Assembly (NCBI RefSeq): GCF_035917415.1
Contig: NZ_CP109073.1
Span: 4,014,501-4,078,500, forward strand
Origin: Streptomyces sp. NBC_01803
GTDB lineage: Bacteria; Actinomycetota; Actinomycetes; Streptomycetales; Streptomycetaceae
DNA length: 64,000 nt
Direction: 5' to 3'
In this document: positions 18,340-26,239 of the stretch, one piece after another
Layout: every line of letters begins with the position of its first letter
Position numbering within the stretch: the stretch's first letter is position 1
Translations under genes and position numbers: made by a program
Notes under the pieces: generated by a model
The model's input: the letters and a program-made list of their open reading frames with translations, nothing else
The model's database searches: none
Told to the model about the DNA's origin: nothing

Positions 18340-19419
18340 GTGACCAGTATCGACATGAGCAAGGGCCGGACGCCCCTGATGGCCGTCGAGGGGCTGACCA
18401 AGCACTTCCCGGTCAGGGGCGGCTTCCCGATCAAGCGGACCGTCGGCGCCGTGAAGGCCGTGGACGGGCTCGACTTCACCGTGCACGTCGGCGAGAGCTT
18501 CGGCCTGGTGGGGGAGTCGGGCTGCGGCAAGTCCACCACCGGGCGACTGCTGGCCCGGCTGCTGGAGCCGAGCGCGGGCACCATCACCTACCGGGACCGG
18601 GACATCAGCCACGCGACGCGGCGCGAACTGGCGCCCGTCCGCTCCGAGATCCAGATGATCTTCCAGGACCCGTACTCGTCGCTCAACCCGCGTCAGACCG
18701 TGGGCGCGATCATCGGCGGCCCGATGGAGATCAACGGCATCGCCCCGCCCGGCGGCCGGGAGAAGCGGGTGAGGGAGCTGCTGGAGACCGTCGGCCTCAA
18801 CCCGGAGCACTACAACCGCTTCCCGCACGAGTTCTCCGGCGGGCAGCGCCAGCGGATCGGGGTGGCCAGGGCGCTGGCCCTGGAGCCCAAGCTGATCATC
18901 GCGGACGAGCCGGTGTCCGCGCTGGACGTCTCCATCCAGGCCCAGGTGATCAACCTGCTCCAGCGGGTCCAGCGGGAGATGGGCATCGCGTTCCTCTTCA
19001 TCGCCCACGACCTCGCCATCGTGCGGCATTTCTCACACCGGATCGCCGTCATGTACCTGGGCAAGATCGTCGAGGTCGGCGACCGGACGGCGATCTACGA
19101 GCGACCCCGGCACCCGTACACGCACGCGCTGCTCTCCGCCGTCCCCGAGGTCGCGGAGGCGGTCGCGGAGGCGGAGGCCGCCCAGGCCGCGGCGGAGGGC
19201 GCCCCGGCGGCGCCCCGGCGGCGGGAGCGGATCAGGCTCCAGGGGGACGTGCCCTCGCCCACCGACCCGCCGTCTGGCTGCCGGTTCCGCACGCGCTGCT
19301 GGAAGGCGGAAGAGAAATGCGCCACACAGGAGCCGCCGCTGGTGCGGATCGGCGGAAACGCCGAGGGACACCTCACGGCCTGCCATTTTCCCGAGGAGGG
19401 GACCACTCTTGCCCGCTGA
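18340..19419 (+). CDS. bldKE: Oligopeptide ABC transporter ATPase, BldKE-like
   Basis: Predicted 359-residue ATPase of DppF/OppF type. Walker A is GESGCGKS, signature FSGGQRQR, Walker [13 protein letters not shown] and switch FIAHDLAIVRH. An alanine/glutamate-rich insertion (around residues 268-290) lies before the final cysteine block [15 protein letters not shown] 18340 is used as start; ATG 18355 (MSKGRTPL) is an alternative since no strong ribosome binding site is visible for either. Last gene of the bldK-like operon. Confidence 0.82.
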   Translation: MTSIDMSKGRTPLMAVEGLTKHFPVRGGFPIKRTVGAVKAVDGLDFTVHVGESFGLVGESGCGKSTTGRLLARLLEPSAGTITYRDRDISHATRRELAPVRSEIQMIFQDPYSSLNPRQTVGAIIGGPMEINGIAPPGGREKRVRELLETVGLNPEHYNRFPHEFSGGQRQRIGVARALALEPKLIIADEPVSALDVSIQAQVINLLQRVQREMGIAFLFIAHDLAIVRHFSHRIAVMYLGKIVEVGDRTAIYERPRHPYTHALLSAVPEVAEAVAEAEAAQAAAEGAPAAPRRRERIRLQGDVPSPTDPPSGCRFRTRCWKAEEKCATQEPPLVRIGGNAEGHLTACHFPEEGTTLAR

Positions 19420-19503
19420 TCCGCCCACCGATTCGGCGAACTCGCGGCGTGTGCGCCCCTGTTCTGCTCCCGTGCACCGAGCGGTGCCCACCCTGCTCCT
19501 CGT

Positions 19504-19509
19504 TATGAT
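19504..19509 (+). promoter_or_regulatory. Candidate -10 box upstream of the 62-residue membrane protein
   Basis: TATGAT, one base from the consensus, stands in the gap after bldKE, 92 bases before the next start codon. No good -35 hexamer is seen at 16-18 bases, so this is tentative. Confidence 0.3.
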
Positions 19510-19601
19510 CCCTGACGCAACGTGGGTATGACTCTCCCGAGTTGGGAAGGGTCTCTTCGGCCTGCCCTGACACGGGCACGACTTCATGGAGGTGATCTCG
19601 C

Positions 19602-19790
19602 GTGTCCGTCTCCGCGTCTCTGCTGCTGCTGGTCATTACCGTGCTGCTGGTCAGGAAAGCCGGGCTGAAGGTGCTCCACGCGATCGTGTGCGTGCTGCTG
19701 GGCTTCTATCTCGCCGATTCGAACATGGCGCCCACGATCGACGACTTCTCGAACGGGATCGCGGACATGATCAACTCGCTGAGTTTCTGA
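19602..19790 (+). CDS. Tiny membrane protein of unknown function (62 residues)
   Basis: Predicted 62-residue protein. Residues 4-18 and about 24-38 are hydrophobic (SLLLLVITVLLV and LHAIVCVLLGFYLA), suggesting two membrane passes or one hairpin, followed by a short polar tail (APTIDDFSNGIADMINSLSF). The GTG start at 19602 is preceded by GGAGGTGATC (19588-19597). This is a ten-base perfect complement to the 3' end of 16S rRNA and is one of the strongest ribosome binding sites in the window, so the small ORF is real and probably well translated. It lies alone between bldK and mshB. I recognise no family. Confidence 0.75.
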   Translation: MSVSASLLLLVITVLLVRKAGLKVLHAIVCVLLGFYLADSNMAPTIDDFSNGIADMINSLSF

Positions 19791-19815
19791 CCGGGAGCGG
19801 GTGCGGCGGGCGACG

Positions 19816-19821
19816 TAAGCT
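19816..19821 (+). promoter_or_regulatory. Candidate leaderless -10 box for mshB
   Basis: TAAGCT ends 6 bases before the mshB ATG, which places the expected transcription start at or next to the start codon. No ribosome binding site is present. Confidence 0.5.
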
Positions 19822-19827
19822 CGCCGC

Positions 19828-20685
19828 ATGACCTCCGGCCAGGCGGCGGGTGTGCTGCTGGTGCACGCGCATCCCGATGACGAGTCGATCACCACCGGCG
19901 TGACCATGGCCGCCTGCGTCGCCGCGGGCGTTCCGGTCACGCTGGTGACCTGCACGCTCGGCGAGGAGGGGGAGGTCATCCCGGCCTCGCTGGCGCACCT
20001 GGCCGCCGACCGGGACAACGCCCTCGGCCCGTTCCGCGCGGGCGAGCTGGCCGCCGCCATGCGCGCGCTCGGCGTCACCGACCACCGTTTCCTCGGTGGC
20101 GCGGGTCGCTGGAGCGACTCCGGGATGAGGGGCGTGCCGCAGAACGACCGGCCGTCCGCGTTCTGGCGCGCGGACGTCGACGAGGCGGGCGCGGCGCTGG
20201 CCGAGGTGATCGCGGAGGTCCGGCCCCGGGTCCTCATCACCTACGACCCGAACGGTGGTTACGGCCACCCGGACCACATCCAGGCGCACCGGGTCGCCAT
20301 GCGCGGTGCCGAACTCGCCGCCCCCCGCCACCGGATCGCCCGCCTCCTGTGGAACTGCGCGCCCCGCTCGGTCGTCCACGCCCGCCTCGCGGAGCTGCGG
20401 GCCGCGGGCCCCGGCCGGTTCGGCGGTGTCGCGGACGCCGGGGACGTGCCGGGCGTGGTCGCGGACGGGGAGGTGGCGCTCGCGGTCGTGGGCACCGACG
20501 GGCAGGTGGCCGCGAAGGCCGCCGCGATGGCGGCGCACGCCACCCAGATCGACGTGGACGGCGCGGTGTTCGCGCTGTCCAACGGCCTCGCCCAGCCTCT
20601 GTGGGAGACGGAGTACTACCGGCTGGCCGCGGGCGAGCCGGTCCCGCCGGGCGCGCGCGATATCTTCGCGGGGCTGGCGCGGTGA
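19828..20685 (+). CDS. mshB: N-acetyl-GlcN-inositol deacetylase MshB (mycothiol biosynthesis)
   Basis: Predicted 285-residue zinc deacetylase of the PIG-L/LmbE family. It removes the acetyl group from 1-O-(2-acetamido-2-deoxy-glucosyl)-inositol, a step in making mycothiol, the main thiol of actinomycetes. Metal ligands are readable: His15 and Asp18 in AHPDDES, and His147 in GYGHPDH; Asp17 in the first motif would be the general base. Length and the [11 protein letters not shown] block distinguish MshB from generic LmbE proteins, though the mycothiol S-conjugate amidase Mca is a close relative. The start is fixed by the -10-like box 6 bases upstream. The stop overlaps the next gene (GTGA). Confidence 0.88.
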   Translation: MTSGQAAGVLLVHAHPDDESITTGVTMAACVAAGVPVTLVTCTLGEEGEVIPASLAHLAADRDNALGPFRAGELAAAMRALGVTDHRFLGGAGRWSDSGMRGVPQNDRPSAFWRADVDEAGAALAEVIAEVRPRVLITYDPNGGYGHPDHIQAHRVAMRGAELAAPRHRIARLLWNCAPRSVVHARLAELRAAGPGRFGGVADAGDVPGVVADGEVALAVVGTDGQVAAKAAAMAAHATQIDVDGAVFALSNGLAQPLWETEYYRLAAGEPVPPGARDIFAGLAR

Positions 20686-21101
20686 GCGACGCCCGCGCGG
20701 CCCGGGCCGAGCCCGGGGAGAGATGGGGAGGCAGCGTGAGGATGGCGGCGTACGGCGGGCTCGGGGTGCTCGGCGTGCCGGTCGGAGTGGCCGGCTCCCT
20801 GGTGCAGGGCGGCTGGTTCCCGCTGGGCCTGCTGCTGGCGCTCGGCGGCGCGGGAGGGCTCTTCTGGGGTGGCGCGCTGGTGACGCGCTCCCGGCTGGGC
20901 GCCGCCGCTCCGGCGGGCGGCTGGGCGGTGGCCGTGCTGTTCCTGACGATCACCCGGCCGCAGGGCGACTTCGTCTTCGCGGCGGACGCCGGAAGCTATC
21001 TGTTCCTGCTGGGCGGCATGGCGATCGCGGTGGTCTGTTCCACGCTGGCGCCCAGCGAACGGCCGCTGTTCGCCGTTCCCGAGCCGCGTCCGCGCTCCTG
21101 A
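20682..21101 (+). CDS. Small integral membrane protein (DUF6113-like)
   Basis: Predicted 139-residue protein starting at the GTG that overlaps the mshB stop by 4 bases, so it is translationally coupled to mshB. A hydrophilic N-terminus of about 20 residues is followed by four hydrophobic segments ([67 protein letters not shown]). Its layout and position after mshB resemble the actinobacterial DUF6113 proteins. Function unknown; the coupling hints at a link to mycothiol or the envelope, but that is inference. Confidence 0.7.
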   Translation: MSDARAARAEPGERWGGSVRMAAYGGLGVLGVPVGVAGSLVQGGWFPLGLLLALGGAGGLFWGGALVTRSRLGAAAPAGGWAVAVLFLTITRPQGDFVFAADAGSYLFLLGGMAIAVVCSTLAPSERPLFAVPEPRPRS

Positions 21102-21231
21102 CGCCCGTTCCGATGTGGCAATCCTGTGGGGACGACGTGCGACCGCGCGGTCCCCAGTATCGTGGGGCCAGCTGTCCGGTCCTGACCCGAGTCCCAGGCC
21201 GGCCGGTGAAGCCCAACCGGGAGACCCTGCC

Positions 21232-23040
21232 TTGAGTCGTGAAACAGACAATCCGCCCCCCGGTCCGTTGGGGTGGGGAGAACCCCAGCTCGGCGCAGCG
21301 GATGGTGACGCCCGCACCGGAGCCACCGGAGCCCCACGCCCGGAGGAGAAGAAGACCGAGACGACGCTGACGACACGCGCCCGGATCAACATTCCCGGGT
21401 CCCGGCCGATCCCGCCGATCGTGGTGCGGGAGACGGTCGAGACCCCGGCCGCGCGCGACGTCCCGCCGCCGCCGTCTCGTTCGGCGGCGGCACCGGCCGC
21501 CGGGTCGGCGCCGACCCCGGCCGCGCATCCGGCGGGCGGCGGCGCGGGCAAGAAGACCAGCTCCTGGTTCGAGCCGAAGAAGCCACCGGAGCCGAGGGCC
21601 GGAGACCTGGAAACCCCGGCGGGCGGCCACCCGGCCGTGGCCGAGACCCCGGCCGACGGCATCCCCGCCTCCTGGTTCCGCCAGCACCCCGACACCCCGC
21701 CGGGCGGCACGCCCCACGTGGGCACGCCCCACGTGGGCGGCCTGCCGCCGCGGCCGGTCGGCCCGACCAGCGGCCCGGGCACCGGCGAGATGCCGCTGGC
21801 GGGACCGCCCGCGCCCCCGGTGCGCCCGGTGCTGGAGGACGAGGACCCGGTCACCACCACCATGGACCTGGGCGGCCCCTTCCCGCCCGCGCCGCCGCCC
21901 GACGTCACGGCCACCGGACCCATGGCCGCGCTCTCCGACCCCTTCTCCTCCGGCCCGATGCCGCGGGTGACGGTCCCGCCGCCCGGCCCGCGCCCCCCGG
22001 CGGCGGCCGAGCCGGAGCCCGAGCCCGCCCCCGCGCCGAAGCCGGCGCCCCCGGCGGCCAAGCGCAAGAGCCGCGGCAGGCTGCTGCGCCCACTGGTGAC
22101 CGCCGTCGTCGGGGTCTCCGTGATCGCCTACGGCGCGGGGCTGTTCCTCAGCCCGGAGGACGTGCCCAAGGGCACCACGGTGCTGGGCATCGACATCGGC
22201 GGCCTCGACTCCCAGGACGCGCTCAACCGCCTCAACGCGGAGCTGGAGACGGCCAACAACGCCCCCCTGACGCTGCTGATCGGCGACCGGGAGGTGGAGC
22301 TGAAGCCCAGCGTGGCCGGCCTGGCGATGGACACCGAGGCCACGGTCCGCGACTCCTCCGGCCAGGACTACAGCCCGGTCTCCGTGATCGGCTCCCTCTT
22401 CGGCGCGGCGCGCACCGAGGAGGCGGTCTTCGCGGTGGACCGCGAGAAGCTGACGGTGGCGCTGGAGGACCTCGCCGGTCCCTCGGGCTCCGGCGGCCCG
22501 GTCGAGGGGACGGTCGTCTTCGAGAACGGCACGGCGATCGGCAGGATGGGCGAGCCGGGCACCGCCGTCGACGTGGAAGCCGCGGCGGACGTGGTGGAGG
22601 CGGCGTTCCGGGAACGGGCCGCCACCGGCCGGAACCCGGCGATCGAGCTGCCGACCGCCGCCCAGGAGCCCCGGGTGGGTGAGGACCAGGTCCGGCAGGC
22701 GCTGGCCGAGTTCGGCGAGCCGGCGATGTCCGGCTGGGTCTGGCTCTCGGCGGCGGGCATCGAACTGCCGATCAGCCCGGAGACGCTGGACGACTTCCTG
22801 ACCATGCGGCCGAGCGAACAGGGCACCCTCCAGCCGTTCATCGACATGGACGTGCTCGCCGTGACGTACGGTCGCACGTTCGACAGCGTGATGATCGACG
22901 CGGGCACCGGCCTGGTGCGGATGACCCCGGAGCACGCCGCCGCCGCCCTGATCCCCGCGCTGCGCGAGCCGGCGACCACCGACCAGGGCGAGGACAGGCG
23001 GATCGCGGAGGTCGAGGGCGCGGTGCTGGGAACGAGCTGA
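21232..23040 (+). CDS. Membrane-anchored cell-wall-binding protein (VanW/YoaR-type PG-binding repeats)
   Basis: Predicted 602-residue protein in three parts. Residues 1 to about 285 are a low-complexity proline, glycine and alanine-rich cytoplasmic region; then comes a basic stretch (AKRKSRGRL) and a single membrane helix (VTAVVGVSVIAYGAGLFL). The external part of about 290 residues has two repeats of the putative peptidoglycan-binding domain found in VanW and some L,D-transpeptidases; the first starts at TTVLGIDIGGLDSQDALNRL. No VanW or transpeptidase catalytic domain is visible. The TTG start at 21232 has GGGAG about 8 bases before it; starts further upstream lack such a site. Likely an envelope-organising protein. 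Confidence 0.72.
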   Translation: MSRETDNPPPGPLGWGEPQLGAADGDARTGATGAPRPEEKKTETTLTTRARINIPGSRPIPPIVVRETVETPAARDVPPPPSRSAAAPAAGSAPTPAAHPAGGGAGKKTSSWFEPKKPPEPRAGDLETPAGGHPAVAETPADGIPASWFRQHPDTPPGGTPHVGTPHVGGLPPRPVGPTSGPGTGEMPLAGPPAPPVRPVLEDEDPVTTTMDLGGPFPPAPPPDVTATGPMAALSDPFSSGPMPRVTVPPPGPRPPAAAEPEPEPAPAPKPAPPAAKRKSRGRLLRPLVTAVVGVSVIAYGAGLFLSPEDVPKGTTVLGIDIGGLDSQDALNRLNAELETANNAPLTLLIGDREVELKPSVAGLAMDTEATVRDSSGQDYSPVSVIGSLFGAARTEEAVFAVDREKLTVALEDLAGPSGSGGPVEGTVVFENGTAIGRMGEPGTAVDVEAAADVVEAAFRERAATGRNPAIELPTAAQEPRVGEDQVRQALAEFGEPAMSGWVWLSAAGIELPISPETLDDFLTMRPSEQGTLQPFIDMDVLAVTYGRTFDSVMIDAGTGLVRMTPEHAAAALIPALREPATTDQGEDRRIAEVEGAVLGTS

Positions 23041-23109
23041 TCGCGGAGGCCGATTCCGTCTCGATCGACGGCCACGGCCACGGCCACGGCGACGCGATCG
23101 GGCCAGACA

Positions 23110-23191
23110 TGCGGAGGGGCGTTGAACGGCCTCCGCACGGCTCCTGGCGTGGCAGACGCAGGACCGGGACACGCCCGGGCCTGCGTCTGCC
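23110..23191 (+). terminator. Two tandem hairpins ending the mshB-linked unit
   Basis: Hairpin A pairs TGCGGAGG (23110-23117) with CCTCCGCA (23130-23137). Hairpin B pairs GGCAGACGCAGG (23151-23162) with CCTGCGTCTGCC (23180-23191), with an inner stem 23164-23168/23174-23178. They follow the preceding stop by about 70 bases and precede the next start by 12 bases, so they mark a transcription boundary. Confidence 0.75.
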
Positions 23192-23202
23192 AGGAAGTTG
23201 TC

Positions 23203-23543
23203 ATGCGCGAACTGGGGTGGGCGCGGCGCTGGGCGGTCTCACCGCGGCGAGCCCGGCGTTCGCCGCTCCTCCGACCGGGGCCCAGGCGCCCGGTGAGGCC
23301 ACGGCTCAGGCCGTCAACTGCGTCGCAGTCGAGAGCGTGAGGATCCGGGAGCGGGCGACGACCCCGTCCGATGCCCTCGGACCGTTCCCCGAGGGGGCGG
23401 GGGCGACCCGCGGCGCGGCCATCGAGGGCGGCACGTACACGGCGTGCGGCTACACCAGCGGATGCTTCAGGACCGAGATCGACTACCAGGGCCACCAGGG
23501 CATTGAGGGATACGTGGCCCTCTCGCGCATCAAGCGTCCGTGA
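23203..23543 (+). pseudogene. Small secreted SH3-like protein, start and body in different frames
   Basis: The body reads in one frame from about 23217 to 23543. It gives a hydrophobic signal-like stretch (GAALGGLTAASPAFA), a cleavage-like AFAA and about 90 residues resembling a bacterial SH3 domain (ESVRIRERATT, GTYTACGYTSGC, EGYVALSRIK). The best start, ATG 23203 with AGGAAG (23192-23197) 5 bases away, is in another frame. One extra G in the run GGGG at 23214-23217 would join them as MRELGVGAALGG. An in-frame ATG at 23109 exists but would place two terminator hairpins inside the gene. Either a one-base sequencing error or a real frameshift. The body frame is convincing; gene status is uncertain. 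The 3' end overlaps the convergent acetyltransferase by 14 bases. Confidence 0.55.
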
Positions 23544-24561
23544 CCGCCGGGCCCGAGCGGGGCTCGGTCCGGTAGTGGTAGTGGTGGTGGTCCGCGAAGC
23601 CCAGGTGGGTGTAGAGGGTGCGGGCAGCCGTTTTGTCCGTTTCCACCTGGAGACAGGCGGCGCTGGCGCCGTCCGCCAGCGCCGTGCGGGCCAGTTCGGC
23701 CATCACCGCCGTGGCGAGGCCCGTGCGGCGGTGGGCCGGGTCCACCCGCAGCGCCGCGTAGCCGGCCCAGCGGCCGTCCACCACGCAGCGGCCGACCGCC
23801 GCCGGGCGGCCGTCGGGGCCGGTGGCCGTGGCGAACCACACCGAGGGACCGGCGGTCAGGATCCGGCGCGCCATCTCGGGGGCCGCCGCGGCCCGGGGCC
23901 AGCCGTTCAGCCACTCCGGGGTCAACGCGCGGCCGACGGTCACCCGTTGATCGGGTAGGCGATCGGCCAGCGGCGCGAGCGGCGCCACTTGGACGACCGT
24001 GTGGCCGGACGCGGTCCAGCCCCGCCCGTCGAGCTCGGCGGCGAGCAGCTCGGCGCCGGTCATGAGCTGGAGGGCGGCGGGCAGGCCGCGTTCCCGGTAC
24101 CAGGCGGTGAGGCGGTCGAGGTCCGGTGCGCCCTCGTCCAGCGGCAGCGCCGAGTTGGCCCGCCGCGTCCAGCCGCCGCCCGCCCTGGCCAGCCAGTCGC
24201 CGATCCGCTCGCTCTCGGGCGCGGCCCAGCTCCGCGCCGCGACCGCGGTCAGCTCGGCGATGCCCGCCGCCGGCATGCCGCGTCGGCGGGCCGGGGTGGG
24301 GGGTACGACCTTGCCGGCCACCAGCGACGACTCCGCGAGCCGGACGACGCGCCCGTCGCGGCGTGTGATGCTCACCACACCACCCGTCCAGGATGTGAGA
24401 ACGCCGATGGTGTCGGTAAAACGCGCCGATTGGCCACCCGTACCGGTCAGTGTCCGGACCGAGACCCGTTTGCCCACGTCAGCGGCCGTGATGCGGACGG
24501 ATAGGCGCGCGCTCCCGGAGATTTCCACCGTCTTCCGCGCCCCCTCGTGTACGTCTACCAT
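23530..24561 (-). CDS. GNAT-family N-acetyltransferase, two-part
   Basis: Predicted 343-residue protein. The C-terminal about 150 residues form a GNAT domain with the acetyl-CoA loop DPAHRRTGLATAVMAEL, the preceding beta strands (WAGYAALRV) and the final block ARTLYTHLGF. The N-terminal part has a small beta-rich segment (VGKRVSVRTLTG, TDTIGVLTSWTGGVVSI, RDGRVVRLAESSLVAGKV) often seen in actinobacterial acetyltransferases of unknown substrate. The start at 24561 (MVDVHEG) is chosen over the TTG at 24567. The minus-strand box TAGTAT (24579-24574) implies a very short or absent leader. It runs divergently from fdxA and convergently to the SH3-like gene. Substrate unknown. Confidence 0.8.
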   Translation of the reverse strand: MVDVHEGARKTVEISGSARLSVRITAADVGKRVSVRTLTGTGGQSARFTDTIGVLTSWTGGVVSITRRDGRVVRLAESSLVAGKVVPPTPARRRGMPAAGIAELTAVAARSWAAPESERIGDWLARAGGGWTRRANSALPLDEGAPDLDRLTAWYRERGLPAALQLMTGAELLAAELDGRGWTASGHTVVQVAPLAPLADRLPDQRVTVGRALTPEWLNGWPRAAAAPEMARRILTAGPSVWFATATGPDGRPAAVGRCVVDGRWAGYAALRVDPAHRRTGLATAVMAELARTALADGASAACLQVETDKTAARTLYTHLGFADHHHYHYRTEPRSGPAVTDA

Positions 24562-24654
24562 GCTCAACCGGCGATACTAAGGCTGAGCATCGACGACGCC
24601 GCGCTCCCGCGCGCACCATGGCGGATCGCCGCCCCCAACGAGGAGGACTGAAGC

Positions 24655-24981
24655 GTGACCTACGTCATCGCGGAGCCTTGTGTCGACCTGAAGGACAAGG
24701 CATGCATCGAGGAGTGCCCTGTCGACTGCATCTATGAGGGACAGCGCTCCTTGTACATCCACCCCGACGAGTGCGTGGACTGCGGCGCGTGCGAGCCCGT
24801 CTGCCCCGTCGAGGCCATCTTCTACGAGGACGACACCCCGGAGGAGTGGAAGGACTATTACAAGGCGAATGTCGAGTTCTTCGACGAGCTGGGCTCGCCC
24901 GGCGGCGCGAGCAAGCTCGGCCTGATCGAGCGTGACCACCCGCTGATCGCCGCGCTGCCCCCGCAGGAGCACGACGAGTGA
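24655..24981 (+). CDS. fdxA: 7Fe ferredoxin FdxA
   Basis: Predicted 108-residue electron carrier with one 3Fe-4S and one 4Fe-4S cluster. The cysteine pattern is clear: CVDLKDKACIEECPVDC in the first half, then CVDCGACEPVC with Pro, the standard 4Fe-4S motif. The acidic C-terminal extension (EEWKDYYKANVEFFDEL) is characteristic of the FdxA type found in actinobacteria and related to stationary-phase or low-oxygen electron transfer. The GTG at 24655 has AGGAGG (24641-24646) 8 bases upstream. The next gene, dapC, lies 91 bases downstream behind a hairpin; this fdxA-dapC arrangement is common in actinomycetes. Confidence 0.95.
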   Translation: MTYVIAEPCVDLKDKACIEECPVDCIYEGQRSLYIHPDECVDCGACEPVCPVEAIFYEDDTPEEWKDYYKANVEFFDELGSPGGASKLGLIERDHPLIAALPPQEHDE

Positions 24982-25013
24982 CGCTCGGCGTCACCGCCTT
25001 TGACATCAGTCAC

Positions 25014-25046
25014 CGGTCCCGTGCGGCGTCCCGCCGTACGGGACCG
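25014..25046 (+). terminator. Hairpin between fdxA and dapC
   Basis: Outer stem CGGTCCCGT (25014-25022) with ACGGGACCG (25038-25046), 9 bp, and an inner stem GCGG/CCGC (25023-25026, 25031-25034). It can terminate or attenuate fdxA transcripts before dapC. Confidence 0.7.
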
Positions 25047-25072
25047 CATCGTTGAGGTGAGGGAGCATCCGC

Positions 25073-26170
25073 GTGCCGTCTGTCTCCGCCCGCCTGCCGG
25101 TCTTTCCCTGGGACCGGCTGGAGCCCTACAAGACCACCGCCGCCGCGCACCCCGACGGAATCGTCGACCTGTCCGTCGGCACCCCGGTCGACCCGGTGCC
25201 CGAGCTGATCCAGAAGGCCCTGGCCGCCGCGTCCGACAGCCCCGGCTATCCGACGGTGTGGGGCACCCCGCCGCTGCGGGACGCGATCATCGGCTGGTGC
25301 GAGCGCCGGACCGGCGCTCGCGGCCTCGGGCACGGCAACGTGCTGCCGGTGATCGGCTCCAAGGAGCTGGTGGCCTCGCTGCCCGCGCAGCTCGGCCTCG
25401 GCGCGGGCGACCGCGTGGCCTTCCCCGAGCCGGCCTATCCGACGTACGAGGTCGGCGCGCGGCTGGCGGGCGCCGAGCCGGTGCCCTACCGGGGGGCGCC
25501 GCTGGAGCTGGACCCGGCCGGGCTGCGGCTGCTGTGGCTGAACTCCCCGGCGAACCCCAGCGGTCGGGTCATTCCGCTGGAGGAGTTGCGCGCCGTCGTG
25601 GCCTGGGCGCGGACGCACGGGGTGCTGGTCGTCAGCGACGAGTGCTATCTGGAGCTGGGCTGGACGGCCGAGCCCGTCTCGGTGCTGCGTCCTGAGGTGT
25701 GCGGCGGGAGCACGGAGGGCGTCGTGGCCGTGCACTCGCTCTCGAAGCGGTCCAACCTCGCCGGGTACCGGGCGGCGTTCCTGGCCGGTGACGCGGCGGT
25801 CCTGGGCGAGCTGCTGGGCGTCCGCAAGCACGCGGGGATGATGCTGCCCACGCCGGTGCAGGCCGCCATGATCGCGGCGCTCGGGGACGACGGGCATGTG
25901 CGGGAGCAGCGCGCGCGGTACGCGGCGCGGCGCGCGGCGCTGCGGGACGCGCTGGTGGGGCGCGGGTTCCGGATCGAGCACAGCGAGGCGTCGCTGTATC
26001 TGTGGGCGACGCGGGACGAGCCGTGCTGGGAGACGGTGGCCGCGCTGAGCGAGCTGGGCATCCTCGTCGCGCCGGGGGACTTCTACGGTCCGGTCGGGGA
26101 CCGGTTCGTGCGGGTGGCGTTCACCGCGACCGACGAGCGGGTGGCCGAGGCGGTGCGCCGCCTGGCGTGA
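25073..26170 (+). CDS. dapC: Succinyldiaminopimelate transaminase DapC
   Basis: Predicted 365-residue fold-type I PLP aminotransferase. It transfers an amino group from glutamate to N-succinyl-2-amino-6-ketopimelate in the succinylase branch of lysine and meso-diaminopimelate (cell wall) synthesis. The PLP-binding lysine is Lys225 in HSLSKRSNLAGYR, a block typical of DapC; WLNSPANPSG and the Asp/Tyr of SDECYLELGW form the cofactor pocket. GTG 25073 has GGGAG (25061-25065) 7 bases upstream. The presence of dapE nearby (27941), encoding the following pathway step, supports the assignment over a general aspartate aminotransferase. Confidence 0.93.
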   Translation: MPSVSARLPVFPWDRLEPYKTTAAAHPDGIVDLSVGTPVDPVPELIQKALAAASDSPGYPTVWGTPPLRDAIIGWCERRTGARGLGHGNVLPVIGSKELVASLPAQLGLGAGDRVAFPEPAYPTYEVGARLAGAEPVPYRGAPLELDPAGLRLLWLNSPANPSGRVIPLEELRAVVAWARTHGVLVVSDECYLELGWTAEPVSVLRPEVCGGSTEGVVAVHSLSKRSNLAGYRAAFLAGDAAVLGELLGVRKHAGMMLPTPVQAAMIAALGDDGHVREQRARYAARRAALRDALVGRGFRIEHSEASLYLWATRDEPCWETVAALSELGILVAPGDFYGPVGDRFVRVAFTATDERVAEAVRRLA

Positions 26171-26172
26171 GT

Positions 26173-26207
26173 CGGCCCCGGGCCGGTGTGTCCGGTGCCC
26201 GGGGCCG
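26173..26207. terminator. Bidirectional terminator after dapC
   Basis: CGGCCCCGGG (26173-26182) pairs with CCCGGGGCCG (26198-26207), with inner CCGG boxes extending it. It sits between the convergent dapC stop and the stop of the minus-strand gene at 26240. Confidence 0.75.
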
Positions 26208-26239
26208 TACGGTGCCGCGTGCGGCGCGGCTTCCCGCCT

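Noticed and set aside
23070..23087. Three tandem GGCCAC hexamers as a possible CRISPR or satellite array
   Set aside because: Only three contiguous copies without spacers; a simple slippage repeat. No CRISPR array or cas gene was seen in the window.
23109..23202. In-frame upstream start at ATG 23109 for the SH3-like protein
   Set aside because: It would place two terminator-like hairpins inside the coding region, has no ribosome binding site, and gives an unlikely 50-residue arginine-rich N-terminus.
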